Below are positions 43,453 to 51,683 of a DNA stretch of 64,000 nt, piece after piece. How positions within the stretch are numbered: the first letter of the stretch is position 1; each line of letters opens with the position of its first letter. Below the pieces are notes generated by a model. That model had not been told where the DNA came from. It was given only the letters and a program-made list of their open reading frames with translations, and did not search any database. The translations under genes and the position numbers were made by a program. The stretch is from Aeromicrobium sp. Root495. Its GTDB lineage: Bacteria > Actinomycetota > Actinomycetes > Propionibacteriales > Nocardioidaceae. The DNA lies in NCBI RefSeq assembly GCF_001426755.1, contig NZ_LMFJ01000002.1, forward strand, positions 348,038 to 412,037, read 5' to 3'.

Positions 43453-43967
43453 AGGATTTCGTCGCACCACGCGAGCCCGGTCTCCTCGGCGAGGATCCCG
43501 CCGCGCAGCACGAGCCAGGACCCGAGCTGGTCCTGCGGCACGTGCTCGGCGTCGGGGTAGAACCGCTGGGAGCTCTCGGAGTAGTAGGCGAGCTTCTCCT
43601 CGTGCTGGACCCGGCGCGCCCGCACGCTGGCGACCACGGCGTCCCGGTCGCCGAACGGCAGGGCGCGAAGCTTCACCGCGAGCTCGCTGCGCAGGACCTC
43701 GGGCGGTGTGGGGGTGGCCGAGAAGCGGGCCAGCTCGAGGCGGCCGTCGGCGGTGATGGCGTAGACCTTCTTGTCGGGCCGGCCGTCCTGCTCGACGAGA
43801 CTGGCCTCCACGAGCTGCTGGGCCTCCATGCGCCCGAGCACCTTGTAGATCTGCTGGTGGCTGGCCTTCCAGAAGTTGCCGATGGAGGCGTCGAAGCGGC
43901 GCGCCAGGTCGTAGCCGCTCGCGGAGCGTTCCGCGAGCGAGACGAGGATCGCGTGCTCGAGGGCCAT
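43428..43967 (-). CDS. PadR family transcriptional regulator
   Basis: 179 aa from ATG 43967 (ATG 43988 would add seven residues). The winged helix begins at LEHAILVSLAERSASGYDLA and continues through HQQIYKVLGRMEAQQLVE; KKVYAITADGRLEL is the wing. A C-terminal helical domain (about residues 95-175) is of the Vir_act_alpha_C type that mediates dimerisation. The direct repeat TGCATCG-AGT-TGCATCG lies just upstream of the ATG and may be its operator. Ligand unknown. Confidence 0.9.
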   Translation of the reverse strand: MALEHAILVSLAERSASGYDLARRFDASIGNFWKASHQQIYKVLGRMEAQQLVEASLVEQDGRPDKKVYAITADGRLELARFSATPTPPEVLRSELAVKLRALPFGDRDAVVASVRARRVQHEEKLAYYSESSQRFYPDAEHVPQDQLGSWLVLRGGILAEETGLAWCDEILQALGAER

Positions 43968-44066
43968 GGCGGGAACCGTACTATGCATCGAGTTGCATCG
44001 CTACCTGTGCCGGACGTTGCCTGAACCCCGTTGGACGGTGGATGCGCCACCGAATGGGCAATCATA

Positions 44067-44083
44067 CGGTGGAAGATCCACCG
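44067..44083. other. Hairpin downstream of the IMPase gene
   Basis: CGGTGGA-AGA-TCCACCG (7-bp arms, 3-nt loop) lies 10 bp past the IMPase stop on the minus strand, between it and padR. Likely a terminator for the minus-strand transcript. Confidence 0.45.
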
Positions 44084-44092
44084 CCCGGCGGA

Positions 44093-44809
44093 TCAGAGCA
44101 GGGAGACGAGGTGCTCGACGGTCTCCGGCACGCCGGCGACGACGAGGTCGTCCTGCCACTGCACCGCAGCACCGGCCTCCACGGCCAGGAGGAGTCCTGC
44201 CCCCAGGTCCCAGGCGCTCGCTCGGCTCGCCACGACGGCGTCCGTCCCGCCGGAGACGAGGAGGGCCCAGTCAGCGGTCGGCGCGCCGGTGAGGAGCATC
44301 CGCCCGGTCCGTCCCTCGACGAGGTCGCGGACCGGGACGTGCCCACCCAGCCAGGAGACCGTGGCCTCGGTCAGCGGCCGGGGCTCCCGGACGCGCAGCG
44401 CCACGCCTTCGCGCCACGCACCCTCACCGTCGACGGCGGAGCACGTGCGGCCGTTGACCGAGTCGTGCGCGACGCCCACGACGGTCCGTCCGCCGCGCTG
44501 CACCGCGAGGCTGACGCCGAAGAGCTCCAGGTCGATCGCGTAGTTGCCCGAGCCGACCAGGGGATCGACGATCCACACCACGTCGGCCTCGGCGGGTCCG
44601 TGAAGGCCGGACGCCTCGCTCAGGACCGCGTGCCCCGGGAACCGGGCCGCGACGGCGTGGACGATGCGTCGCTCGACGTCGACCTCGATGGGCGGGTCCG
44701 GGTCCCAGCCCTCGCCCTTGGCCCGGCGGGCCAGCTCGCCGGCGCCCCGCGCGAGCGACACGGCCAGGTCCCGCACGGCGGAGAGGTCGAGGGCCTCGGA
44801 CTGGCTCAT
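44093..44809 (-). CDS. Inositol monophosphatase family protein with altered metal site
   Basis: 238 aa from ATG 44809. IMPase/FBPase fold, phosphatases needing Mg2+. Metal ligands seen: Glu65 in VLSEASG, Asp82 in WIVDPLVGSGNYA and Asp201 in ASAWDLGAG. The family motif is DPxDGTxN; here the second Asp is Val85 and Thr is Ser87, so one Mg ligand is missing. This could lower activity, change the substrate or leave a binding-only protein. A longer frame to 45013 is unlikely. Confidence 0.82.
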   Translation of the reverse strand: MSQSEALDLSAVRDLAVSLARGAGELARRAKGEGWDPDPPIEVDVERRIVHAVAARFPGHAVLSEASGLHGPAEADVVWIVDPLVGSGNYAIDLELFGVSLAVQRGGRTVVGVAHDSVNGRTCSAVDGEGAWREGVALRVREPRPLTEATVSWLGGHVPVRDLVEGRTGRMLLTGAPTADWALLVSGGTDAVVASRASAWDLGAGLLLAVEAGAAVQWQDDLVVAGVPETVEHLVSLL

Positions 44810-44917
44810 GGACCCATCGTGGCAGTCCGTCCCCGGCCCCACGGCCGTTCGTCGACCCGGACCGGACACCAGGAACGGGCGCGAGTCTGACGCGACTGGG
44901 TGGACAGCCCCAGACGT

Positions 44918-44934
44918 CGGTGACAAGATCACCG
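44918..44934. promoter_or_regulatory. Palindrome resembling a CRP half-site pair
   Basis: CGGTGA-CAAGA-TCACCG is a perfect 6-bp inverted repeat 45 bp before the cyclic-nucleotide-binding gene. CRP sites are TGTGA-N6-TCACA; here the spacer is 5, so the match is suggestive only. Confidence 0.3.
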
Positions 44935-44979
44935 CGGGAGAGGGCACCACCGGCATCGCCGGAGACGAGAGGAACCAGC

Positions 44980-45387
44980 ATGGCCAAGGCCGATCCAGAA
45001 GTTGTCGCGGCACTCAAGAAGGTCACCGATTTCGACGACGCCACCATCAAGGCGCTCGTTTCGCACGGTCGCCTCGTCAACGTGCCCGCGCGCTGGTCGC
45101 TGATGGCGGAGTACACGCCCGCAGACAAGGCGTACATCCTCCTCGAGGGCGAGGTCGTGATCCGCAAGGACAACCAGGACATCGCCGAGCTCGGCCCGGG
45201 AAGCTTCCTGGGCGAGATGGCGCTCGTGAACCACAAGCTCCGCAGTGCCTCCGTCTTCGCGCTCACGCCCATCCGGGCGCTGCACTTCACCGACGAGGCC
45301 ATCGCCGAGCTCACAGCTGAGAACCCGCACTTCTCCTCGGCGCTGCAGAAGGCGGCCGAGGAGCGCGCCGCCCGCGACGCAGGTTGA
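44980..45387 (+). CDS. Cyclic nucleotide-binding domain protein
   Basis: 135 aa from ATG 44980 (GAGAGGA upstream). A single cAMP-binding beta-barrel: LVNVPARWSLMAEYTPADKAYILLEGEVVI (about residues 31-60, quoted as AYILLEGEVVI) and the phosphate-binding cassette PGSFLGEMALVNHKLRSAS (about 73-91) with its Gly-Glu and Arg. It has no DNA-binding domain, so it is probably a cAMP sensor acting on a partner. The stop overlaps the TTG of the following cyclase gene (TTGA). Confidence 0.9.
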   Translation: MAKADPEVVAALKKVTDFDDATIKALVSHGRLVNVPARWSLMAEYTPADKAYILLEGEVVIRKDNQDIAELGPGSFLGEMALVNHKLRSASVFALTPIRALHFTDEAIAELTAENPHFSSALQKAAEERAARDAG

Positions 45388-46466
45388 CCGAGACGCCGAA
45401 GGAGACCGGACCGTCCGACGACGGTCCGGCCTCCTTCGCGTTCGACCCCGCGCTGCTGATCGACGTCGCGGCCGAGTACCTGCTGGGTGAGGAGCCCTCG
45501 CTCACGCAGGCCGAGGTCGCCGAGAGCGCCGGCGTCGACCTCGAGACGGCCTGGGCCCTGTGGCGCTACCTCGGCTTCGCCCCGCTCGACGACGACCGGC
45601 CGGCGTTCACGCAGGCCGACGTCGAGGCCGTGCGCATCACGCAGCGCCTCACCGAGCTGCAGATCCTCGACCCCGAGGTCGTGCCGCAGTTCGTGCGCGC
45701 GATGGGCCGCACCTTCGCCCGGCTCGCCGACTGGCAGACCAGGCTCCTGCTCACGTCGCTCACCGACGCCACCAACGGAGAGCCGCCGCTGGAGGTCCTC
45801 ACCGAGGTGATCCCCATGGTCCAGGAGGTGCAGGGCTACATCTGGCGCCGACACCTCATGGACCGTGCGAGCCGCCTCGTCATGCAGACCTCGAGCGACA
45901 CCACCACGGCTCCCACGGCGGTCGGGTTCGTCGACATCGTCGGCTACACGTCGCAGAGCCGGCGCCTCGAGCCGCGCGACCTCGCCGAGATGGTCGAGTG
46001 GTTCGAGCGGGTCGTCACCGAGCTCGTGCTCGACCACGGTGGGCAGGTCATCAAGACCATCGGCGACGAGGTGCTCTATACCGTCGACGACCCCATCGCG
46101 GCCGCCCGCCTCGCGCTCGCCCTCGTGGAGCGCCACGACCAGGACGAGCGGTTCCCCGAGGTCCGCGTCGGCACCGCCTACGGCCCGGTCATCGCCCGGC
46201 TCGGCGACATCTTCGGCGCCACGGTGAACCTCGCCTCGCGCCTCACGTCCATCTCACGACCGGGCCGGGTCCTCATGGACACCGAGCTGTCGCAGCGGGT
46301 GCGCGAGCACGACGAGGAGTTCCGCGTGCGCCGCACCCGCCGCACGTCGGTCAAGGGGTACGAGCACCTCGAGCCCTGGGCGCTCAAGCGTCCGAAGGTG
46401 CGCTCGTCGCACGACCGTCATGGTCGGCACGACGACGAGCAGGACGAGGATCCAGACGACGACTGA
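45384..46466 (+). CDS. Soluble adenylate/guanylate cyclase with N-terminal regulatory domain
   Basis: 360 aa. An N-terminal helical domain (about residues 20-165) with HTH-like TQAEVAESAGVDLETAWALWRYLG (quoted as TQAEVAESAGVDLETAW) precedes the class III cyclase domain (about 172-345). Metal Asp residues in VGFVDIVGYTS and KTIGDEVLYTV; GATVNLASRLTSISRPG provides the Asn and Arg for catalysis. The tail is acidic/His-rich. TTG start overlaps the upstream stop by 4 nt, tying cAMP synthesis to the cAMP-binding partner. It overlaps the convergent monooxygenase gene by 83 nt. Confidence 0.9.
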   Translation: MTETPKETGPSDDGPASFAFDPALLIDVAAEYLLGEEPSLTQAEVAESAGVDLETAWALWRYLGFAPLDDDRPAFTQADVEAVRITQRLTELQILDPEVVPQFVRAMGRTFARLADWQTRLLLTSLTDATNGEPPLEVLTEVIPMVQEVQGYIWRRHLMDRASRLVMQTSSDTTTAPTAVGFVDIVGYTSQSRRLEPRDLAEMVEWFERVVTELVLDHGGQVIKTIGDEVLYTVDDPIAAARLALALVERHDQDERFPEVRVGTAYGPVIARLGDIFGATVNLASRLTSISRPGRVLMDTELSQRVREHDEEFRVRRTRRTSVKGYEHLEPWALKRPKVRSSHDRHGRHDDEQDEDPDDD

Positions 46467-47502
46467 CCGCTCGTGCGGCCACCCGTCCGGCGCGGTTGGC
46501 GCCGATCGTGGAGGCCGAGGGTCCGTAGCCCACCATCTGCACGCGGGGGTCGGCCACCGCGGTGGTGGACGTGTCGAGGGTGCTGCCCAGCTGGATGCCG
46601 CCACGCTGGGAGCGCAGGTGAAGGGGCGCCAGGTGCTCCACGTCGGGTCGGAAGCCGGTGGCCCACAGGATCACGTCGACCCGTTCGAACGAGCCGTCGG
46701 CCCATCGCACGCCGTCGGGCTCGACGCGGGCGAACATGGCTCGGCGCTCGTACGCGCCGAGCCGCTCCGCCTCGGCCTCCTGGGGTCGCAGCATGAGACC
46801 GGTGACGCTCACGACGCTGCGGGGCGGATAGCCCGCCCGGACCCGCTCCTCCACGAGGGCGACGGCGCTGCGGCCCGCCTCGGGGTCGAAGGGTTCCTCC
46901 CGCCAGACCGGCTCGCGACGGGTGACCCACAGCGTGTCGGTGAGCGGCCGGAGGGCGCCGAGGAACTGGACGGCCGACGCACCCCCGCCCACCACCAGCA
47001 CCCGCTTGCCACGGAAGTGCTCGGGTCCCGGGTACTCGACGGTGTGGAGCTGCTCGCCGCGGAACGTCTCCTGCCCGGGGTAGCGCGGGACGAACGGACG
47101 CCGCCAGGTGCCGGTGGCGTTGACGAGGGTCCGGGTGGTCCAGGTGCGGTCGTCGTCTGCGGTGACCACCAGGAGACCGTCCTGGTCGTGGACCCGCCGG
47201 ACCCGGACCGGGCGGAGGACCGGTAGACGGTGGGCCGCCTCGTACGCGGCGAAGTACGACGGGACGAACCGGTTGGCCCGCTCGGTCCCCTCGGCCGGTG
47301 GCACCGGGGCGTCGGGGAGGTCGGCCACGCGGTGGACGTCGGCCATGGTCAGGGCGTCCCAGCGGTGTCGCCAGGCGCCGCCCGCGGTGGTGTCGGCGTC
47401 GAGCACGACGTGCTCGATCCCGCGCCGCGTGAGGTGGTACGACGACGACAGCCCGGCCTGGCCGGCACCGATCACGAGCGAGTCGAGGACGTCCACGCCC
47501 AC
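46384..47502 (-). CDS. Flavin-containing monooxygenase-like FAD/NAD(P) oxidoreductase
   Basis: 372 aa. FAD motif VIGAGQAGLSSSYHL (about residues 10-24), the WRHRWDAL segment after the first strand and a second Rossmann motif VLVVGGGASAVQFLGAL (about 167-183) for NADPH; ATGFRPDV (about 281-288) is the conserved ATG motif. Similar proteins oxidise amines, sulfides or ketones. The FMO fingerprint FxGxxxHxxxY is seen in part as FRGEQLHTVEY. Substrate unknown. GTG 47502 or 47496 is the start. Confidence 0.87.
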   Translation of the reverse strand: MGVDVLDSLVIGAGQAGLSSSYHLTRRGIEHVVLDADTTAGGAWRHRWDALTMADVHRVADLPDAPVPPAEGTERANRFVPSYFAAYEAAHRLPVLRPVRVRRVHDQDGLLVVTADDDRTWTTRTLVNATGTWRRPFVPRYPGQETFRGEQLHTVEYPGPEHFRGKRVLVVGGGASAVQFLGALRPLTDTLWVTRREPVWREEPFDPEAGRSAVALVEERVRAGYPPRSVVSVTGLMLRPQEAEAERLGAYERRAMFARVEPDGVRWADGSFERVDVILWATGFRPDVEHLAPLHLRSQRGGIQLGSTLDTSTTAVADPRVQMVGYGPSASTIGANRAGRVAARAVSRRLDPRPARRRADHDGRATSAPSDA

Positions 47503-47542
47503 GTCAACACCGACGGCACCCGCCCTATGCCCACCGGCTGGT

Positions 47543-48334
47543 TCAGGCGCGGCGGATGGTCTCGTCGATGACGCGGGTGACTAGCTCGGGGTCGTCGATG
47601 ACCGGGACGTGGCCGCAGCCCGGCAGCGGCACGTGGTGGGCGCCGGGGAGGCGGTCCTTGGCCGTGGCCGACTGCGAGTACGGCAGGATCCGGTCCTTCG
47701 TGGCCCACGCGATGGTGGTGGGCACCGGGACCTGGCGGTCGAACTTGTACGTGACGCCCTGCTTGGCCGTGCGCTCGAAGGCCGTGGCGTGCTTGAGGCC
47801 CAGGGCGTCGCCGAGCGCGCCCTCGGCGCTCTGGCGCTCCGGGTGGGCGTAGAGCAGGAAGCCCGACGCCGAGCGGCCGAACGACGTCCCAGCCACGGCG
47901 CGCAGGACCGGCAACGGCGAGATGAACGCGACGATCCGCAGCACGAGCAGCGCGAACAGGGCCTGGAAGCGGCTGACGGGCCCGAAGAAGCCGGCCGGGC
48001 TGAGCGCCGTGACGGACGAGACCATCCCGCGCGAGCCCAGCTCGAGGGCGATCGCGCCGCCCAGCGAGTTGCCCACGACGTGCGGCTTCACGACGCCCCA
48101 CTCGTCGAACTGGCCGGCGAGGTGCTCCACCGCGTTCTCCATGGAGTACGCGACACCGCCTGCGAAGGCCGGCGACTCGCCGAACCCGGAGAGGTCGGGC
48201 GCGATGACGTCGTACCGCGTGGCGAGGTCGTCGAGGATCGGGTCCCAGATCTGGCGGCGGTGGCCGATGCCGTGCAGCAGCACGAGGGGCGGGCCGGAGC
48301 CCTGGCGCGTGTAGGCGAGGTCGGGGTGCTTCAT
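47543..48334 (-). CDS. Alpha/beta hydrolase
   Basis: 263 aa from ATG 48334. The oxyanion motif LVLLHGIGHRRQIW (about residues 17-30), nucleophile Ser in VVGNSLGGAIAL (about 86-97), acid Asp in ATKDRILP and the C-terminal catalytic His in GCGHVPVIDDP give a complete triad. Similar to meta-cleavage hydrolases and lipid esterases. Divergent from the CaiB-type gene; a shared inverted repeat lies in the gap, so both may be regulated together. Confidence 0.9.
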   Translation of the reverse strand: MKHPDLAYTRQGSGPPLVLLHGIGHRRQIWDPILDDLATRYDVIAPDLSGFGESPAFAGGVAYSMENAVEHLAGQFDEWGVVKPHVVGNSLGGAIALELGSRGMVSSVTALSPAGFFGPVSRFQALFALLVLRIVAFISPLPVLRAVAGTSFGRSASGFLLYAHPERQSAEGALGDALGLKHATAFERTAKQGVTYKFDRQVPVPTTIAWATKDRILPYSQSATAKDRLPGAHHVPLPGCGHVPVIDDPELVTRVIDETIRRA

Positions 48335-48390
48335 GACATCAGATGATGGCACGGATCCGCCGCTCGCATACCGCCGGTATGCGAACCCGG

Positions 48391-48421
48391 TTGACAACTG
48401 TGACACCAACACTGTCACAAT
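48391..48421 (+). promoter_or_regulatory. MerR-type promoter with TGTGACA-N7-TGTCACA operator
   Basis: -35 TTGACA (48391-48396) and -10 CACAAT (48416-48421) are separated by 19 bp, the long spacer typical of MerR-activated promoters. TGTGACA (48399-48405) and TGTCACA (48413-48419) form an inverted repeat inside that spacer. The expected transcript start falls at the GTG of the CaiB gene (48428), implying a leaderless message. Related repeats are at 51639-51660 and 54889-54909. Confidence 0.6.
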
Positions 48422-48427
48422 GGAACT

Positions 48428-49612
48428 GTGACGATCGATTCCCCGACCCCCTCCAGCCCCTCTCGACCGGGCCCGCTCGCGGGCGTCCGCGTCGTGGAGC
48501 TGGCCGGCATCGGCCCCGGCCCCTTCGCCGCCATGATGCTCGCCGACCTCGGCGCCGAGGTCATCCGCGTCGACCGTCCGCAGGGCCCCGGGCTCAGCCT
48601 GGCCCCGGCCGAGCGCGACATCCTCGGCCGCGGCCGGCCCAGCGTCGCCATCGACCTCAAGGCCGAGGGCGGCATCGACCTCGTGCTCGACCTCGTGGCC
48701 AAGGCCGACATCCTCCTCGAGGGCTACCGGCCCGGCGTCACGGAGCGTCTCGGCCTCGGACCCGACGTCTGCCTGGAGCGCAATCCCGCCCTCGTCTACG
48801 GACGGATGACGGGCTGGGGCCAGGACGGTCCCCTCTCGCAGAGCGCGGGCCACGACATCAACTACATCTCCGTCGCCGGTGGCCTGGAGTCCCTGGGCCG
48901 CCGCGACGCCGGCCCAGCCTTCCCGCAGAACCTCCTGGGCGACTTCGGCGGCGGCTCGCTGTACCTCGTCGCGGGCTGTCTGGCAGCGCTCACGCACGCG
49001 CGCTCCACGGGCCAGGGCCAGGTCGTCGACGCCGCCATCACCGACGGCGTCGCGCACCTCATGGCGATGGCCGTCACGATGCAGCAGAACCAGGTGTGGG
49101 ACGGTCGGCGCGGCACCAGCATCCTGGGCGGCGCCGCGCCGTTCTACGACGTGTACGAGACGTCGGACGGGCGTTGGATGTCGGTCGGCGGTCTCGAGCC
49201 CCAGTTCTGGGACGCCACCGAGAAGCTCCTGGCCGAGGCCGGGTTCGCCGACCTGCCCGACCGCAACGACCCCACGCAGTGGCGCGCGCTGCGCACGCGG
49301 CTGGCCGAGGTGTTCGCCGCGAGGACCCAGGCCGAGTGGGCCGAGATCTTCGAGGGCACCGACGCGTGCATCGCCCCGGTGGTCCCGCTCGTCGAGGCCT
49401 ACGAGCACCCCCACAACGTCGCTCGCGGCACGTACGTGGAGCGCGACGGCCTCACCCAGCCCGCGCCGGCCCCCCGGTTCTCGGCCACGCCCGCCGAGCT
49501 CACCACCGCACCCTCGCGCACCGGGGCCGACACCCGCGCGGCCCTCAGCGCGTGGGGCATCGACGACGTCGACGGCCTCGTCGCGCGCGGCGTCGCCGTC
49601 CAGAACGACTGA
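48428..49612 (+). CDS. CaiB/BaiF CoA-transferase family, alpha-methylacyl-CoA racemase-like
   Basis: 394 aa. PLAGVRVVELAGIGPGPFAAMMLADLGAEVIRVDRP (quoted as ELAGIGPGPFAAMMLADLG, about residues 24-42) is characteristic of alpha-methylacyl-CoA racemases. GHDINYISVAGGLESLGR (about 141-158) contains the His/Asp region used by the racemase (HDINY). Racemases convert 2R- to 2S-methylacyl-CoA so that branched or sterol side chains can enter beta-oxidation. Followed 42 bp later by an acyl-CoA dehydrogenase gene, consistent with that role. Confidence 0.88.
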   Translation: MTIDSPTPSSPSRPGPLAGVRVVELAGIGPGPFAAMMLADLGAEVIRVDRPQGPGLSLAPAERDILGRGRPSVAIDLKAEGGIDLVLDLVAKADILLEGYRPGVTERLGLGPDVCLERNPALVYGRMTGWGQDGPLSQSAGHDINYISVAGGLESLGRRDAGPAFPQNLLGDFGGGSLYLVAGCLAALTHARSTGQGQVVDAAITDGVAHLMAMAVTMQQNQVWDGRRGTSILGGAAPFYDVYETSDGRWMSVGGLEPQFWDATEKLLAEAGFADLPDRNDPTQWRALRTRLAEVFAARTQAEWAEIFEGTDACIAPVVPLVEAYEHPHNVARGTYVERDGLTQPAPAPRFSATPAELTTAPSRTGADTRAALSAWGIDDVDGLVARGVAVQND

Positions 49613-49653
49613 CCAGACCCGACCAGCCTCGATCCCGAGACGAAGGAACCATC

Positions 49654-50796
49654 ATGAAGCGCACCATCTTCGACGCCGACCACGAGTCGTTCCGCGACAC
49701 CGTCCGCACCTTCTGCGAGAAGGAGATCGCCCCGCACCACGACGAGTGGGAGAAGGAGGGCATCGTTCCGCGCGAGGTCTGGGAGAAGGCCGGCGCGCTC
49801 GGCCTGCTCGGCTTCATGATGCCGGAGGAGCACGGCGGAGGCGGAATCGACGACTTCCGCTACAACGCGATCCTCACCGAGGAGATCACGCGCATCGGCG
49901 CGAGCGGCGTCGGCTTCGTGATCCAGACCGACCTCGTCTCGGGCTACCTGCTCTCGTACGCCACCGAGGAGCAGAAGGAGCGTTGGTTCCCCACGTTCTG
50001 CTCGGGCGAGATGATCACGGCCATCGCCATGACCGAGCCGGGCACCGGCTCGGACCTCCAGGGCATCAAGACGACGGCGCGCCTCGAGGGCGACGAGTGG
50101 GTCATCAACGGCTCCAAGACCTTCATCACCAACGGCATCAACGCCGACCTGGTCCTCGTGGTCTGCCAGACCGACGCGTCGGCCGGCGCCATGGGCTTCT
50201 CGCTCATCGCCGTCGAGCGCGGCGCGGCCGGGTTCGAGCGTGGTCGCAACCTCGACAAGATCGGCCTCAAGGCCCAGGACACCGCCGAGCTGTACTTCGA
50301 CGACGTCCGGGTGCCCGCCACCAACCTCATCGGCGAGCAGGGCCACGGCTTCATCTACCTCATGGAGAAGCTGCCGCAGGAGCGCCTCTCGATCTCCGTC
50401 GTGGCCGCGGCCGCGTGCCGCCGGGTCCTCGACCTCACGCTCGACTACGTGAAGGAGCGCAAGGCGTTCGGCAAGCCGATCGGCTCGTTCCAGAACTCGC
50501 GGTTCGTGCTGGCCGAGCTGGAGACCGAGGCGCAGATCGCCCAGGTCTTCGTCGACGAGTCCATCACGCGCCACAACGCCAAGGAGCTCACGGTGCAGGA
50601 CGCCGCCATGGGCAAGTGGTGGACCACCGAGCTGCAGAAGAAGACCGTCGACCAGTGCCTCCAGCTGCACGGTGGCTACGGCTACATGAGCGAGTACCCC
50701 ATCTCCAAGGCGTACCTCGACACCCGCATCCAGACGATCTACGGCGGCACGACCGAGATCATGAAGGAGATCATCGGCCGCGGCCTGGGTCTCTGA
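49654..50796 (+). CDS. Acyl-CoA dehydrogenase
   Basis: 380 aa. FAD enzyme making the alpha-beta double bond of acyl-CoA. Signatures: AIAMTEPGTGSDLQGIKTTA (about residues 124-143), the QLHGGYGYMSEYPISKAYLD stretch (about 332-351) and the final IYGGTTEIMKEIIGRGL. The catalytic base is probably the Glu in GGTTEIM. GAAGGAACC precedes the ATG. Probably co-transcribed with the CaiB-type gene. Confidence 0.94.
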   Translation: MKRTIFDADHESFRDTVRTFCEKEIAPHHDEWEKEGIVPREVWEKAGALGLLGFMMPEEHGGGGIDDFRYNAILTEEITRIGASGVGFVIQTDLVSGYLLSYATEEQKERWFPTFCSGEMITAIAMTEPGTGSDLQGIKTTARLEGDEWVINGSKTFITNGINADLVLVVCQTDASAGAMGFSLIAVERGAAGFERGRNLDKIGLKAQDTAELYFDDVRVPATNLIGEQGHGFIYLMEKLPQERLSISVVAAAACRRVLDLTLDYVKERKAFGKPIGSFQNSRFVLAELETEAQIAQVFVDESITRHNAKELTVQDAAMGKWWTTELQKKTVDQCLQLHGGYGYMSEYPISKAYLDTRIQTIYGGTTEIMKEIIGRGLGL

Positions 50797-50820
50797 CCCG
50801 CCGCTCCGAGGAGCTCACCG

Positions 50821-50853
50821 AGCACGCCCTGGCCCGACGGGTCAGGGCGTGCT
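50821..50853. terminator. Hairpin terminator after the acyl-CoA dehydrogenase gene
   Basis: AGCACGCCCTGGCCC (50821-50835) pairs with GGGTCAGGGCGTGCT (50839-50853) with one G-T wobble and a 3-nt loop. The stop codon of the convergent MerR gene is in the right arm. Confidence 0.7.
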
Positions 50854-51579
50854 GTCGTCCTGGCCCTGGATGCGTGCCTGGTGCTCGCCGTACGCGCGCT
50901 CGACGGAGGTCTCGAGCGCGCGGGCCAGCACCACGCCGATGCTCGTGCTGGCCAGCTCGCGCAGCCGCTCGATGAGCGCCGCGGTCTGGGCCACCTCGTC
51001 GCCGCGGGGCACCCAGGCATCGCCGTGCTCGGCGACGAGGTGCTCGACGGCAGTGTCGACGAAGAGGTCGGCGACGTGGTCGAGGGCCGGGGTGAGCCGG
51101 ACCTGGAGGTCGATGATCTTCTCGGCGGGCCAGCCGAGGGCGACGGCCTCCTGGAAGGTGTCGAGCAGGGCCTGGCTGAGGAACGTGACCCGGTCGTCGT
51201 CGGCCACGGCCCAGCCGGAGGCCATGACGCGCTCCAGGTGGTCCTCGCTGCCGAGCAGCTCCACCGCCTCGTCGTGGGACATGACGACCGGCACCTCGTC
51301 GCGCCACGACCGCGTGATGGCCTGCTCCAGGTCGATGACCCCGCTCAGCCCGACGCCGCGATCCCACGCGCCCAGCAGCTCCTGGATCTGCGCCGACGCG
51401 TAGCCGCGGTTGAGGAGGGACAGCACACGTCGCAGTCGGCGCAGGTGCTGCTCGGAGTACATGCCCACGCGGCCCAGGACGCGCGGCGGGTGGAGCAGGC
51501 CGCGGTCCTGGTAGGCGCGGATGTTGCGCACCGTGGTTCCGGCGGCCCGGGCCAGCTCGTCGATCCGGTACTCGGTCAC
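50842..51579 (-). CDS. MerR family transcriptional regulator (1)
   Basis: 245 aa from GTG 51579, chosen for the GGGAGG 6 nt upstream. The N-terminal MerR winged helix YRIDELARAAGTTVRNIRAYQDRGLL (quoted as IDELARAAGTTVRNIRAYQD) is complete; the C-terminal two-thirds (about residues 85-245) is a helical ligand domain without metal cysteines. Divergent from the AurF-like gene, with the inverted repeat at 51638-51661 between them, so it probably regulates that gene and itself. Confidence 0.9.
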   Translation of the reverse strand: MTEYRIDELARAAGTTVRNIRAYQDRGLLHPPRVLGRVGMYSEQHLRRLRRVLSLLNRGYASAQIQELLGAWDRGVGLSGVIDLEQAITRSWRDEVPVVMSHDEAVELLGSEDHLERVMASGWAVADDDRVTFLSQALLDTFQEAVALGWPAEKIIDLQVRLTPALDHVADLFVDTAVEHLVAEHGDAWVPRGDEVAQTAALIERLRELASTSIGVVLARALETSVERAYGEHQARIQGQDDSTP

Positions 51580-51637
51580 GGCCGACCTCCCGGGGGCTTG
51601 ACGTGGCGCGTTCACGATGCGACTGTACCGGGAGAGC

Positions 51638-51661
51638 ATGTGACATCGCTCGATGTCACAT
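51638..51661. promoter_or_regulatory. Perfect palindrome between MerR (1) and AurF genes
   Basis: ATGTGACATCG-CT-CGATGTCACAT has perfect 11-bp arms and a 2-bp centre. It contains the half-sites TGTGACA and TGTCACA seen at two other promoters in the lipid region. Likely operator for a MerR regulator. Confidence 0.7.
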
Positions 51662-51683
51662 GAGCGATGACAAGGAGATCGTC

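Noticed and set aside
44918-44934. Firm CRP site before the cAMP-binding gene
   Set aside because: The spacer is 5 instead of 6 and the flanks do not match; kept only as a low-confidence feature.
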